Source of the DNA: Bacteroidales bacterium
GTDB lineage: Bacteria; Bacteroidota; Bacteroidia; Bacteroidales; P3
Assembly: GCA_024400495.1 (NCBI GenBank)
Contig: JAKSMR010000001.1
Coordinates: 62,001-126,000, forward strand
Length of the DNA: 64,000 bases
Direction: 5' to 3'
Part shown: piece by piece, positions 45,259 through 53,896 of the stretch
How positions within the stretch are numbered: position 1 is the stretch's first letter
Layout of the letters: each line of letters opens with the position of its first letter
Notes under the pieces: generated by a model
Databases searched by the model: none
Told to the model about the DNA's origin: nothing
What the model saw: the letters and a program-made list of their open reading frames with translations, nothing else
Translations under genes and position numbers: made by a program

Positions 45259-45429
45259 TCAGAAAAGTGAGTATATCAACGCTATTATAGCCAAGATTGC
45301 CATTCCCCAAAGCCATAGCTTCAATTCTGTCTTAGGCGGCGTGGGCCTGCCCATCGATTGGGCGTAGCGATGGTTCCAATCTTTCTGGTGGTAAGGGGCT
45401 TTCTTTGGTGTGAGTTTGTCCTTGGACAT
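45259..45429 (-). CDS. 56-aa membrane protein
   Basis: Starts MSKDKLTPKKAPYHQKDWNH, basic N-terminus, one C-terminal membrane helix (LKLWLWGMAILAIIALIYSL). An upstream TACTTTTG box on the minus strand (45444-45451) supports expression. Function unknown; tail-anchored topology with the basic part in the cytoplasm is likely. Convergent with dus. Confidence 0.65.
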   Translation of the reverse strand: MSKDKLTPKKAPYHQKDWNHRYAQSMGRPTPPKTELKLWLWGMAILAIIALIYSLF

Positions 45430-45539
45430 GTGCTGATTTTTTGCAAAAGTATCACAATTATAACGAGAAAAATCGCTCCTTATTTCCTCCCGTTGATGAT
45501 ATTTTTTTAGTAAAGTGCTGTTAAATCAAAAAAACTTCG

Positions 45540-45547
45540 TATTTTTG
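45540..45547 (+). promoter_or_regulatory. Promoter -7 box of the ADP-forming synthetase
   Basis: TATTTTTG, 37 bp before the ATG at 45585. The -33 element is weak. Confidence 0.6.
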
Positions 45548-45584
45548 CAAAATTAATAATAAAGAAAACAAAATATATAATAAT

Positions 45585-47657
45585 ATGATAGCAAAAGAAT
45601 TACTCAATCCTCGTAGCATCGTCATCTGCGGTGCTTCCAGCGATATCCACAAACCTGGTGGAAAAGCCCTCAAGAACCTCCTCGAGAGCAATTTCAAAGG
45701 CGAAGTTTACGCCGTGAACCCCAAAGAGACCGAAGTCCAGGGCGTAAAATGCTACGCTAAGGTCGAAGATCTTCCTCAGGTTGACTGCGCGCTGCTCTGC
45801 ATCGCCGCTAAGTTCTGCCCCGCCACCGTCGACGTGCTTACCCAGCAGAAAGGCACCAAGGGCTTCATTATCATTAGCGCAGGCTTCTCCGAAGAGAATG
45901 CTGAAGGTGCTGCTATCGAGAAACATATTGTTGACGCTATCAATGCTGTTGGCGGTTCCCTCATCGGCCCCAACTGTACCGGCTTCCTCAACACCAACTA
46001 TAGCGGATGCTTCGACACTCCTATCCCCAGCCTCGATCCTCATGGCGTAGACTTCATTACCGGTTCTGGCGCTACTGCTGTGTTCATCAAAGAGTATGGT
46101 ATGAGCAACGGCCTCACCTTCAATAGCGTGTGGGCTGTAGGTAACTCCGCTCAGCTGGGTATCGAAGAGGTTCTCGAGCATCTCGACACCACCTTCGACC
46201 CCGAGAAGAGCAGCCGTGTTATCATGATGTACATGGAGAAGATCGGCAACCCCGCCAAGCTCCTCAAGCACAGCCGTTCCCTCATCAACAAAGGCTGCAA
46301 GATTGCTGCCATCAAGAGTGGCGGTTCCGCAGCAGGTAGCCGTGCCGCTTCCAGCCATACTGGCGCTCTCGCCACCAACGACGCAGCTGTCGACGCTCTC
46401 TTCCGCAAGGCCGGTATCGTTCGTTGCAACAACCGTCAGGAGCTCACTACCGTCTGCGCTATCTTCATGCACCCCGAGGTGATGGGCAAGAATATTGCCG
46501 TCATCACCCATGCTGGCGGTCCTGCCGTAATGCTTACCGACGTCCTCTCCAACAACGGTATGGACGTTCCCCACATCGAAGGTCCCAAGGCTCAGGAGCT
46601 TCTTGGCAAGCTCTTTGGCGGCTCTTCGGTAGGCAACCCCATCGACTTCCTCGCTACCGGTACTGCTGAGCAGCTCGGCTACATTATCGACGCCTGCGAG
46701 AACGATTTTGACAACATCGACGCCATGTGCGTTATCTTCGGCAGCCCCGGACTCTTCTCCAACAAGGAGGTTTACGACCTGCTCGACGCTAAGATGCGCA
46801 CCTGCAAGAAACCTATCTTCCCCATCCTTCCCTCCATCATCAACGTGAAGGAAGAGATCGAGGACTTCATCAATACTCACCATCGCATCAACTTCCCCGA
46901 GGAGTGCGTATTCGGTAATGCCCTCTGCAAGGTTTACCACACTCCCAAGCCCCAGCCCGAGGTTGTGGAGAGTCCCGCTATCGACGTGGCCCGCATCCGC
47001 GCTACCGTCGACCGTTGCAAGGACGGCTACATGGAGATTGCCGACTACAACGAGCTTCTCGATGCTGCTGGCATCAGCCGCAAGAAGAGCGTAGAGGTAA
47101 GCAAGAAGGAAGATGCTCTCGCTTTCGCCAAGGAAGTGGGCTGCAGCAAGGATGTTCCTCTCGTAATGAAGGTTGTCGGTCCTCTCCACAAGAGCGACGT
47201 AGGTGGTGTTACCCTCGGCGTTAAGGACCTCGATACCGTTGCCAAGGAGTTCGACCGCCTCATCGTCATTCCCGAGACCTATGCTGTTGAGATGTACCCC
47301 ATGCTCGACGGTACCGACGTTTATATCGGCGCTATCAAGGACGAGAAGTTCGGCCATCAGATCTTCTTCGGTCTTGGCGGTATCTTCATCGAGGTGCTGA
47401 AGGACGTTCAGAGCGCCCTCGCTCCTATCACAGCTGCCGAAGCTAAGGAGATGCTCAAGAACCTCAAGGGTTACAAGATCCTCGAAGGTGTCCGCGGCCA
47501 GGAAGGTGTCAACATCGACCTCTATGCCGAACAGGTGGCTCGCGTAAGCGCCCTCGTGCAGGCTGCTCCCGAGATCGCTGAGATGGACCTCAATCCTCTG
47601 CTTGGTAATCCTCGCTATGTTACCGCCGTCGACGCTCGTATCCGCCTCGAGAAATAA
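45585..47657 (+). CDS. ADP-forming acetate/acyl-CoA synthetase (fused alpha-beta)
   Basis: 690 residues, single-chain ACD. CoA-binding Rossmann domain (about 1-130, IVICGASSDIHKPGGKALKN), ligase-CoA domains with the phospho-histidine in GSRAASSHTGALATNDAA (about 250-270), and a C-terminal ATP-grasp domain (about 475-690). It converts acyl-CoA + ADP + Pi to acid + CoA + ATP, thus making ATP at the end of fermentation, and can run in reverse. Strong codon bias suggests high expression. Monocistronic with strong terminator. Confidence 0.92.
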   Translation: MIAKELLNPRSIVICGASSDIHKPGGKALKNLLESNFKGEVYAVNPKETEVQGVKCYAKVEDLPQVDCALLCIAAKFCPATVDVLTQQKGTKGFIIISAGFSEENAEGAAIEKHIVDAINAVGGSLIGPNCTGFLNTNYSGCFDTPIPSLDPHGVDFITGSGATAVFIKEYGMSNGLTFNSVWAVGNSAQLGIEEVLEHLDTTFDPEKSSRVIMMYMEKIGNPAKLLKHSRSLINKGCKIAAIKSGGSAAGSRAASSHTGALATNDAAVDALFRKAGIVRCNNRQELTTVCAIFMHPEVMGKNIAVITHAGGPAVMLTDVLSNNGMDVPHIEGPKAQELLGKLFGGSSVGNPIDFLATGTAEQLGYIIDACENDFDNIDAMCVIFGSPGLFSNKEVYDLLDAKMRTCKKPIFPILPSIINVKEEIEDFINTHHRINFPEECVFGNALCKVYHTPKPQPEVVESPAIDVARIRATVDRCKDGYMEIADYNELLDAAGISRKKSVEVSKKEDALAFAKEVGCSKDVPLVMKVVGPLHKSDVGGVTLGVKDLDTVAKEFDRLIVIPETYAVEMYPMLDGTDVYIGAIKDEKFGHQIFFGLGGIFIEVLKDVQSALAPITAAEAKEMLKNLKGYKILEGVRGQEGVNIDLYAEQVARVSALVQAAPEIAEMDLNPLLGNPRYVTAVDARIRLEK

Positions 47658-47671
47658 TATTCCTTACATAC

Positions 47672-47715
47672 AAGCGGAGTACAAAACCCTTTATGGGGAA
47701 GTACTCCGCTTTTTC
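47672..47715 (+). terminator. Terminator of the ADP-forming synthetase
   Basis: An 11-bp perfect stem, AAGCGGAGTAC (47672-47682) with GTACTCCGCTT (47701-47711), then TTTTCTTTTG. Its loop contains the ATG at 47693, which is therefore not the start of the next gene. Confidence 0.9.
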
Positions 47716-47737
47716 TTTTGAGCTCCATCTTCTGTTT

Positions 47738-48259
47738 ATGGAACACAATTCCGTTGGAATCAGAAAGACGAATCCCCCACGCCAGCCAGATAAGCCGGAA
47801 GACCCTCATGTTTTCAGACCGATTGGGGCTATAGTTGATGCCATTGTGCTGGTACTACTATTGCTGGCGTTTTGGATATTCATAGACGGGCTCTTCTCTC
47901 TCAAGATTGTATTGACGCTAGTTTGTGTTCTTTATGCTGTTTCTGAGTTTAAAGACCTATCGGATATGATTATTATTGGGGATGAATATCTGATATTGCA
48001 AAATATTCGCAATAACAGAACCGGCACAAAGGAGGAGCGTTTGGAGTTTAGATGGAAAGACATCTTGGAATTCGAGTTCATCCGGAACGAGGTGGAACAC
48101 AAACTGGTGATTAAGACCAGGGGAAATCGTCAAGGTTATACCAAACAGTTCATTCGTAACCCCTTTACCAGAAAACAGTTCAGCCGGATGCGTGATATCT
48201 GCACCCGCAAAGCGAGAGCTGCCAACCCCGACTTCAGAGGCACACGCAAAGGACATTAG
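47738..48259 (+). CDS. Membrane protein with two helices and a PH-like tail, 173 aa
   Basis: Start chosen at 47738 (MEHNSVGIRKTNPPRQPD), beyond the upstream terminator. Proline-rich N-terminus, helices at about 30-52 (AIVDAIVLVLLLLAFWIFI) and 54-70, then a beta-rich domain (IIIGDEYLILQNIR, FRWKDILEFEFIRNE) like bacterial PH domains, and a basic C-terminal end. Function unknown. Confidence 0.6.
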   Translation: MEHNSVGIRKTNPPRQPDKPEDPHVFRPIGAIVDAIVLVLLLLAFWIFIDGLFSLKIVLTLVCVLYAVSEFKDLSDMIIIGDEYLILQNIRNNRTGTKEERLEFRWKDILEFEFIRNEVEHKLVIKTRGNRQGYTKQFIRNPFTRKQFSRMRDICTRKARAANPDFRGTRKGH

Positions 48260-48355
48260 ACAAGGCAAACATATCTTGAATTCAAATAAGTGATTATTAG
48301 AGGCTACCTAAGATAATTTCAAACAAAAAAAGAACACCCTTCATAAGACAATCGC

Positions 48356-49537
48356 ATGATAAAAAGACTAAAGAAACTTCCTCTGCTGGCCAAGATCGGC
48401 ATCGCCATTGTGCTTGGCATACTCTGTGGCCAGTTCTTTCCCATGTGGCTTACCCGCATCTTCGGGACCTTCAACGCCCTCTTCTCCTCGTTGCTGGGGT
48501 TCTGCATCCCGCTTATCATCCTCGGTCTTATCGTGTCGGGCATTGCCGACATGGGCAAGGGGGCAGGCAAGATGCTCCTCATTACCGTTGGGCTGGCTTA
48601 TGGCTTCACCCTTGTGGCCGGATTTGGTACGGGTGCCGCCTCCAACCTCGTCTATCCCTGGCTTCTCAACGGAGCCTCGCTCACCACCATTGACCAGGAA
48701 GCAGTAGAGATTCTACCCTATTTCACAATCGAGATGCCTCCCTTGATGAGTGTAACGAGTGCCTTGGTTCTGGCTTTTATCCTAGGTCTTAGCATCCCCG
48801 CCGTGGGTGGTAATAATACTATGAAGCGATTTTTTGAGGATTTCAAAGATGTTGTAACCATAGTTATTACCAGAGTTATCATCCCCCTGTTGCCTCTCTA
48901 TATCTTCGGCGTCTTCTTGCAGATGACCGTGGGAGGTCAGATCATGGTTGTCGTCACGGTCTTCATCAAGATTATCCTCTTCCTGTTCGTCATGACGGCC
49001 TTGATGCTGCTTCTGCAGTTCACCATAGCCGGCATCGTGAGCAAGCGAAATCCCTTCAGGCTGCTGGCCACCATGCTGTCTGCCTACGTGACCGCCTTGG
49101 GGACCTCCTCCTCGGCAGCCACGATCCCCGTCACCCTCCGTTCTGCTGTCAAGACGGGTGTCAATCCTGCCGTAGCCAATTTCGTCATCCCCCTCTGCGC
49201 TACCATTCACCTGAGTGGAAGCACCATCAAGATTACCGGCTTGGCGTTAGCCATGATGATGCTGAGCGGAATGCCCGTCGACAATGGCGTGATGGCCGGC
49301 TTCATCTTCATGCTGGGCATCACCATGGTTGCCGCCCCCGGCGTCCCGGGAGGAGCTGTGATGGCCGCTCTCGGCCTGCTCACCTCCATCCTCGGCCTGG
49401 GTGACGCGCAGACCGGGCTCATCATCGCCATCTACCTCGCCATCGACAGCTTCGGAACCGCCACCAACGTGACCGGCGACGGCGCCATCGCCAACATCGT
49501 CGACGCCATATGGTCGAAACAAAACAAAGAAAGATAA
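48356..49537 (+). CDS. Dicarboxylate/amino acid:cation symporter (DAACS family)
   Basis: 393 residues. The glutamate-transporter-like fold is seen in two hairpin regions: the Ser-rich GTSSSAATIPVTLRSA (substrate/Na+ site) and the region GVPGGAVMAALGLLTSILGL, plus AIDSFGTATNVTGDGAIA near the C-terminus. It imports a C4-dicarboxylate or acidic/neutral amino acid with Na+ or H+. Its stop overlaps the next start by one base (TAATG), so the two are translationally coupled. Confidence 0.9.
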   Translation: MIKRLKKLPLLAKIGIAIVLGILCGQFFPMWLTRIFGTFNALFSSLLGFCIPLIILGLIVSGIADMGKGAGKMLLITVGLAYGFTLVAGFGTGAASNLVYPWLLNGASLTTIDQEAVEILPYFTIEMPPLMSVTSALVLAFILGLSIPAVGGNNTMKRFFEDFKDVVTIVITRVIIPLLPLYIFGVFLQMTVGGQIMVVVTVFIKIILFLFVMTALMLLLQFTIAGIVSKRNPFRLLATMLSAYVTALGTSSSAATIPVTLRSAVKTGVNPAVANFVIPLCATIHLSGSTIKITGLALAMMMLSGMPVDNGVMAGFIFMLGITMVAAPGVPGGAVMAALGLLTSILGLGDAQTGLIIAIYLAIDSFGTATNVTGDGAIANIVDAIWSKQNKER

Positions 49538-49989
49538 TGGATTGGAAGACCCGTACCTACGATGAGCTGACCAAGGAGGAGCTCTATGCCATCCTTCAGA
49601 TGCGCTCCGACATCTTTGTCGTGGAGCAGGACTGCGTCTATCAGGATCTCGACTACCACGACCAGCGCTGCACCTTCCTCCTGGGCTTCGACGGCGGCCG
49701 CCTCGTGGCCTCCATGCGTGTGGTCCCGCTAGGGGTGGAGAGCGCCACCGAAGGCAGCATCGGACGCATCGTGGTGGCCCGCGACTATCGCGGCCGTGGC
49801 CTCGGTCACGAGCTCGTGAGCCGCGGCATAGCGCTATACAACGAGGTGGTGGGGAAGGAGCACCCTATCGTCATCCACGCCCAGTCGCAGCTCGAGCGCT
49901 TCTATGCCCAGCATGGCTTTGTGGCAACGACAGAGCCTTTCATGTTCGAAGGCCTTCCTCACACCATCATGGAACTCCATCAGCAATAG
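49537..49989 (+). CDS. elaA: ElaA-type GNAT N-acetyltransferase
   Basis: 150 residues. MDWKTRTYDELTKEELYAIL followed by MRSDIFVVEQDCVYQDLDYH is the ElaA signature; acetyl-CoA pyrophosphate loop GRIVVARDYRGRGLGHELV; C-terminal FYAQHGFVA. Acceptor unknown. Start at 49537 fits the one-base overlap with the symporter; a frame start at 49510 lies inside the symporter. Confidence 0.88.
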   Translation: MDWKTRTYDELTKEELYAILQMRSDIFVVEQDCVYQDLDYHDQRCTFLLGFDGGRLVASMRVVPLGVESATEGSIGRIVVARDYRGRGLGHELVSRGIALYNEVVGKEHPIVIHAQSQLERFYAQHGFVATTEPFMFEGLPHTIMELHQQ

Positions 49990-50014
49990 AAAACACCCTT
50001 ATCCCCCAAGCCTT

Positions 50015-51469
50015 ATGATAGAACACATCATCTCTACCCTCAACGGTTGGGTCTGGAGCACGCCTCTGGTGGTGCTTTGCCTCCTGGCCGGCCTCTATTT
50101 CTCTTTTGGCACCCGCTTTGTCCAGGTGCGCCGATTTCGCGAGATGGTGCGCCTTCTGTTCAATACCGACAAGCATCAGAAAGTCGGCGTCTCCTCCTTC
50201 CAGGCCTTCGCCATGGCCCTCTCGGGACGTGTGGGGACGGGCAACATCGTCGGCGTCGCCACCGCCATCGGCTATGGTGGTCCCGGAGCCATCGTGTGGA
50301 TGTGGATCATCTCCTTCTTCGGCGCCGGCTCGGCCTTTACCGAGGCCACGTTGGCCCAGATCTACAAAGAGGAGCATCATGGCGAGTTTCGTGGCGGCCC
50401 CGCCTACTATATCGAGAAGGGGCTGCGTTGCCGGTGGCTCGGCTGGATTTTCGCCATCTGCGCCGTGGTGGCCTGTGGCGTCTTTCTGCCTCCTGTGCAG
50501 GCCAACGGCATCGCCCAGTCGTTCGCCCAGACCTTCTCCGTGGCGCCCCTGGTCGTCGGCCTTGCCATCGCCCTGCTGCTCGGCTTCGTCGTCATCGGCG
50601 GCGTGAGCCGCATCGCCAGATGGGCCCAGATCATCGCCCCCGTCATGGCCATCCTCTACATCGTCCTTGCCGTCGTCGTCCTCGTGGTCCATGCTGCCGA
50701 CGTGCCTGCCGTCTTCATGGACATGCTTCGTTGTGCCTTCGACTTCCGTGGCGTTACCGGGGGCGTCCTCGGCACTACCGTCGCCTGGGGTGTCAAGCGC
50801 GGTATCTATAGCAACGAAGCCGGACAAGGCACAGGCCCCATCGTCGCCGCCGCCGCCAAGGTCAGCCACCCCGTCAAGCAGGGGCTCGTGCAGGCCTTCT
50901 CTGTCTATGTCGACACCCTCCTTGTCTGCACAGCCACGGCCGTGATGATTCTCGCCTGCAAGACCTACAACCACTACCTCCCCGATGGCACCCTCCTCTT
51001 CGCCTCTCCGGCGGCAGAGCTCGGCGAGCCCGGCGTGGGCTACACCATCGCCGCCGTCGGCACCTTCCTCGGCCAGGGCCTTGCCGGCACCATCATCTCC
51101 TTCGCCCTCCTCTTCTTCGCCTTCACCACCATCATGGCCTACTACTACTATGCCGAGACCAACATCGTCTATCTCTTCGGCAAAGGGCGCAAATGGAAGC
51201 TCGCCGTGTGGATCCTTCGCGTCAGCCTCCTCGTTATGGTCGTCTTCGGCTCTGTCAAGGAAGCCAAGCTCATCTGGGATCTTGGCGACATCGGCGTCGG
51301 CACCATGGCCTGGATCAACATCATCGTCATCCTCCTGCTCTCTCCCCAGGCCCTCCGTACCCTCAAGGACTACGAGCGTCAGAAGAAAGCAGGCCGTGAG
51401 CCTCATTTCGACCCTCAGGTGCTCCGCATCAACAACGCCATCTTCTGGCAGAAAGGCAAAGAGCAGTAG
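50015..51469 (+). CDS. Alanine/glycine:cation symporter (AGCS family)
   Basis: 484 residues, about 10-11 membrane helices. Family signature SGRVGTGNIVGVATAIGYGG (about 70-90), plus KRGIYSNEAGQGTGPIVAA. Takes up alanine or glycine with Na+. The start at 50015 (MIEHIISTLNGWVW) avoids overlap with elaA. Third gene of a likely symporter-elaA-agcS operon. Confidence 0.93.
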   Translation: MIEHIISTLNGWVWSTPLVVLCLLAGLYFSFGTRFVQVRRFREMVRLLFNTDKHQKVGVSSFQAFAMALSGRVGTGNIVGVATAIGYGGPGAIVWMWIISFFGAGSAFTEATLAQIYKEEHHGEFRGGPAYYIEKGLRCRWLGWIFAICAVVACGVFLPPVQANGIAQSFAQTFSVAPLVVGLAIALLLGFVVIGGVSRIARWAQIIAPVMAILYIVLAVVVLVVHAADVPAVFMDMLRCAFDFRGVTGGVLGTTVAWGVKRGIYSNEAGQGTGPIVAAAAKVSHPVKQGLVQAFSVYVDTLLVCTATAVMILACKTYNHYLPDGTLLFASPAAELGEPGVGYTIAAVGTFLGQGLAGTIISFALLFFAFTTIMAYYYYAETNIVYLFGKGRKWKLAVWILRVSLLVMVVFGSVKEAKLIWDLGDIGVGTMAWINIIVILLLSPQALRTLKDYERQKKAGREPHFDPQVLRINNAIFWQKGKEQ

Positions 51470-51538
51470 GACGCCATCCGAGTTCAACGATAGCGGTGTG
51501 TAAGTTGCCACCAAGAAACAGACTAGCGATCAGATATC

Positions 51539-51898
51539 ATGGGAAAAGAGAAATCAAAGAACATAACGCCCAAAGATCATTACACAAGAAACAGCATCAT
51601 CTTTTTGGCGGTATTTTTCGGCTTGTTATTTTTGTGGAAAATCAGATGTGATTACAAATATTGGCGAACTTATGATGAGCATCCAGCTCAGATCACAAGA
51701 ATCTCTACAATATTCCGAGGGAAGGCAGGGTATATGTGGAAAGTAGAATACCAGTACTCTATTGATGATAAAACCTATAAAGACGACGAGGAGTTCTTCC
51801 ATAAATCTGATTATGGAGACCGCCAAATCGGAGATACAATTATCGTTGAAGTGAGCACAAATAATCCTGGAACTAGTCGAATTGCCCAAATAAAATAA
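51539..51898 (+). CDS. DUF3592-like small membrane protein, 119 aa
   Basis: One N-terminal membrane helix (about 17-37, NSIIFLAVFFGLLFLWKI), then an extracytoplasmic beta-rich domain (AQITRISTIFRGKAGYMWKV, IGDTIIVEVSTNNPG), the usual pattern of DUF3592 proteins. Clearly more AT-rich than the neighbouring operon, which suggests recent transfer. Function unknown. Confidence 0.6.
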   Translation: MGKEKSKNITPKDHYTRNSIIFLAVFFGLLFLWKIRCDYKYWRTYDEHPAQITRISTIFRGKAGYMWKVEYQYSIDDKTYKDDEEFFHKSDYGDRQIGDTIIVEVSTNNPGTSRIAQIK

Positions 51899-52016
51899 GT
51901 GGCAGGGATGTTCCCTTATCATACTCCCGAAAATCCAGACAACTGTATACTGATAAACTGATAGCCCCAAGGATAGAACATATGATGCGACTGCAAATAA
52001 AATAGCAATAGCTTAA

Positions 52017-52338
52017 GGTGACCTCTAATAATTAGATTGAGATGGATTACAGTTTATTTTTGAGCCATTCCGAGAGGAAGCGCGCAGGTGCATAGCGGTG
52101 CACCGTTTGTGCAAGCCGAGAGCAGAACAAGCTTGTTTGTTATGCCGAGGCGCCGCCAAATGTCACGATGAGTAATGTGCCGCCGTTATCTGCGGAGTGA
52201 GAGCAGAAGCAGCTTGCTGATTTTGCCGAACCGCAATAACGTCTTGTGTGCAAAAGCGGTTACGCTTGGAAACGCCAAAAAGAAACAGCAAGACGCTCAA
52301 ACTAATGTCACTCATTTTTCTAATTTTTCGAGGTCACC
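52017..52338. mobile_element. MITE-like element with GGTGACCTC ends, copy C (322 bp)
   Basis: Left end GGTGACCTCTAATAATTAG, right end CTAATTTTTCGAGGTCACC: inverted repeats with two mismatches. The interior is noncoding and GC-richer than its flanks, with local pairings (CAGGTGCATAGCGGTGCACC; AACAAGCTTGTT). Ends resemble those of copies A, B and D; the interior is different. Confidence 0.6.
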
Positions 52339-52719
52339 TTTATTCATTGAACACACCTTAAATGAATAGGGGCTTAGTTCCCGTAAAAAATTCACTAATT
52401 CTTGAGAGAAGATAGAGAAAGGACTTGTCTTTGTTTTTTGTCCAAACCCGCGATGACCAGCCGATGGCTAGTTGCCAATCATTGCTTGGGTGGCCCAGAT
52501 TGCGTCGGCGGAGACCGGTCATTCCGTCGGCAGCCCTTTCCTCCCGCCTCACAATTACTAATATACGAAACTTTTTTTCCGACCCTGCCGATTTCTCCCG
52601 TTAGGTCACAATAACGTCCAATAACGTCCAATATTGAACGATACGGGACGGACAAAAGCCCCACGGCGGGGGAGGGGCAGGATTGGAGGTTGCGGCCGTG
52701 CCGGCTACATTTTGCGACG
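52339..52719. other. Spacer with decayed DNA and a 10-bp duplication
   Basis: About 380 bp with no convincing gene. TAACGTCCAA is duplicated in tandem near 52611-52630. A minus-strand frame over 52479-52736 has noncoding composition. It lies just downstream of the VirE-type remnant. Confidence 0.35.
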
Positions 52720-53181
52720 CTATAATGTTGCTGCAATGGCTCCCTGGGGCGACTTTGACGGCTGCCTGGAAGACGTCTCTGCCGGAGGGGAGAGAAACTT
52801 CACCTCGGGACGGTTGGGCTTCTCCTTGTTAGAACTACGCGTCTTGACCCGACGTTGCCACTCCACGAGCTTCTTCTGCTCCATCTCGTCGTGGGTGCGG
52901 AAGTCGTGACAGAGAGCCTCCACAAGATTGGAGAGTTGTCCCTTGTTTCCGCCACTTTCTGCTACCAGGTTGGCCATCATTCCGCACGGTTCCTTCCAAT
53001 TTTGGTCGGGATACTGAAATTCTACTCCGCTCATATGGGCGCCAAAAATCGGGAAGAGCATCGGAACAAGGGGTGTATGCATGTCTTTTGAGGCTTGAGA
53101 GAGGGGCTATTTGAGGCATTCTGAGCCTTTGCCGAGGTCAGGCATCTTAGGTGAGTGAGATTTTGTGACGTCGTATTTCAT
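52720..53181 (-). pseudogene. VirE/DUF3987-type accessory protein, copy 2, with in-frame amber stop and lost C-terminus
   Basis: Reading from ATG 53181: MKYDVTKSHSPKMPDLGKGS, ECLK, then TAG (53107-53109), then the same frame continues PLSQASKDMHTPLVPMLFPI, FGAHMSGVEFQYPDQNWKEP, and a charged helical stretch (DEMEQKKLVEWQRRVK) to a stop at 52720. The part from the Met codon at 53082 alone is 120 residues. The DNA matches copy 1 at 8691-8840. In intact relatives, as I recall them, this is the front part of a protein of more than 400 residues. It could be translated as a short protein but looks degraded. Confidence 0.6.
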
Positions 53182-53217
53182 TGTTGTTGTGCCTTTTAGA
53201 TAAAACAATAGGGTACG

Positions 53218-53370
53218 AATCTTTCACTTTCAGTTCTTTCAGTTGTTTTTTAGAGGGTGTCAATATCTCCTATACTCTATATATCTATTTAATTATCAAT
53301 TAGTTAAGTATTCTACAAAGGGATATTGATATAGCATTTTTTTAATTGAAAGAATTGAAAGTGAAAGATT
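53218..53370. repeat. Inverted repeat with AT-rich core upstream of VirE-type copy 2
   Basis: Arms at 53218-53244 and 53344-53370 are complementary at 25 of 27 positions. Each consists of CTTTCA/TGAAAG short direct units. A second, inner inverted pair, TCAATATCTCC and GGGATATTGA, sits in the AT-rich core. Distance to the remnant's ATG is 37 bp, close to the 40 bp at the 8.5-kb copy, although the arm sequences differ. Confidence 0.75.
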
Positions 53371-53386
53371 GAGTGTTGTCGAACTG

Positions 53387-53560
53387 CTACTTCTCTACGA
53401 GGCAGTTGTCCTTGCGGTGTTTGGCGACGGCCTTTTTGGCGAGTTGCAGTTCCTTGGAGAGTGTGGTGAAGCTTACGGGCGGCCTGTTTTCGTTGCTGAG
53501 ATGCCATCCTAGGGAGGGGGCATCCCCCGGCTTTTGTGTTAGAAGCCCTCCTCTCTTCAT
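53387..53560 (-). CDS. 57-aa fragment upstream of the VirE-type cassette
   Basis: MKRGGLLTQKPGDAPSLGWH followed by LSNENRPPVSFTTLSKELQL and a basic helical end KKAVAKHRKDNCLVEK. The composition is protein-like and the reading is cleaner than its surroundings; an alternative ATG is at 53566. Probably the C-terminal end of a larger lost gene of the same cassette. No family recognised. Confidence 0.4.
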   Translation of the reverse strand: MKRGGLLTQKPGDAPSLGWHLSNENRPPVSFTTLSKELQLAKKAVAKHRKDNCLVEK

Positions 53561-53566
53561 CAGCAT

Positions 53567-53834
53567 CCTTGTTGCAGGCTAGCGCCGCACCAAGGTCGCA
53601 CCTGCGTCGCGATATCCACAACAAACACACAGAGGAACAACATCTGCAAGCGACCTTGATGTGGCCCTGGTGCGACGCAGCCCACCCCAGCCGACAACTC
53701 CAGCAACCGCACTAGAAACCGATGCGTTTTTATAAAAGGCAACCTCTGGAAATTAGAAAAAAGAAGAGGACCATTAGCCTGGGGGGGGCAATCCTTCTCA
53801 ATCCAGGCGACCTCCGAAAGTCACCCGTAAATAA
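53567..53834. repeat. Spacer with GTCGC-type 11-bp units in both orientations
   Basis: Units GCCGCACCAAG, GTCGCACCTGC, GTCGCGATATC at about 53584-53616, and on the opposite strand GTCGCACCAGG, GCCACATCAAG, GTCGCTTGCAG at about 53648-53682, all 11 bp apart. Together they can pair into a long imperfect hairpin. Fragments like the left end of the MITE family (GGCAACCTCTGGAAATTAG at 53740; GGCGACCTCCGAAAG at 53806) follow. Confidence 0.55.
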
Positions 53835-53870
53835 ACAACAAGCGACCTCTCATAACGAAAGGTCGCCTGC
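53835..53870 (-). terminator. Probable terminator of the Asn-Gly repeat lipoprotein gene
   Basis: GCGACCT (53842-53848) pairs with AGGTCGC (53860-53866); on the minus strand it is followed by TTGTTGTTT. About 27 bp past the stop codon. Confidence 0.6.
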
Positions 53871-53896
53871 TGTTTTTCTATCTTTTTTTCTCTGTT

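Noticed and set aside
47693..47737. Start codon for the PH-like membrane protein at 47693
   Set aside because: It lies in the loop of the preceding intrinsic terminator; the ATG at 47738 is clear of it.
52479..52736. 85-codon minus-strand frame
   Set aside because: Composition is noncoding and it overlaps the end of the VirE-type remnant; only the short duplicated TAACGTCCAA is notable.
53571..53742. Coding frame through the GTCGC units
   Set aside because: The translation is an Arg/Ala-rich low-complexity product of the 11-bp units.
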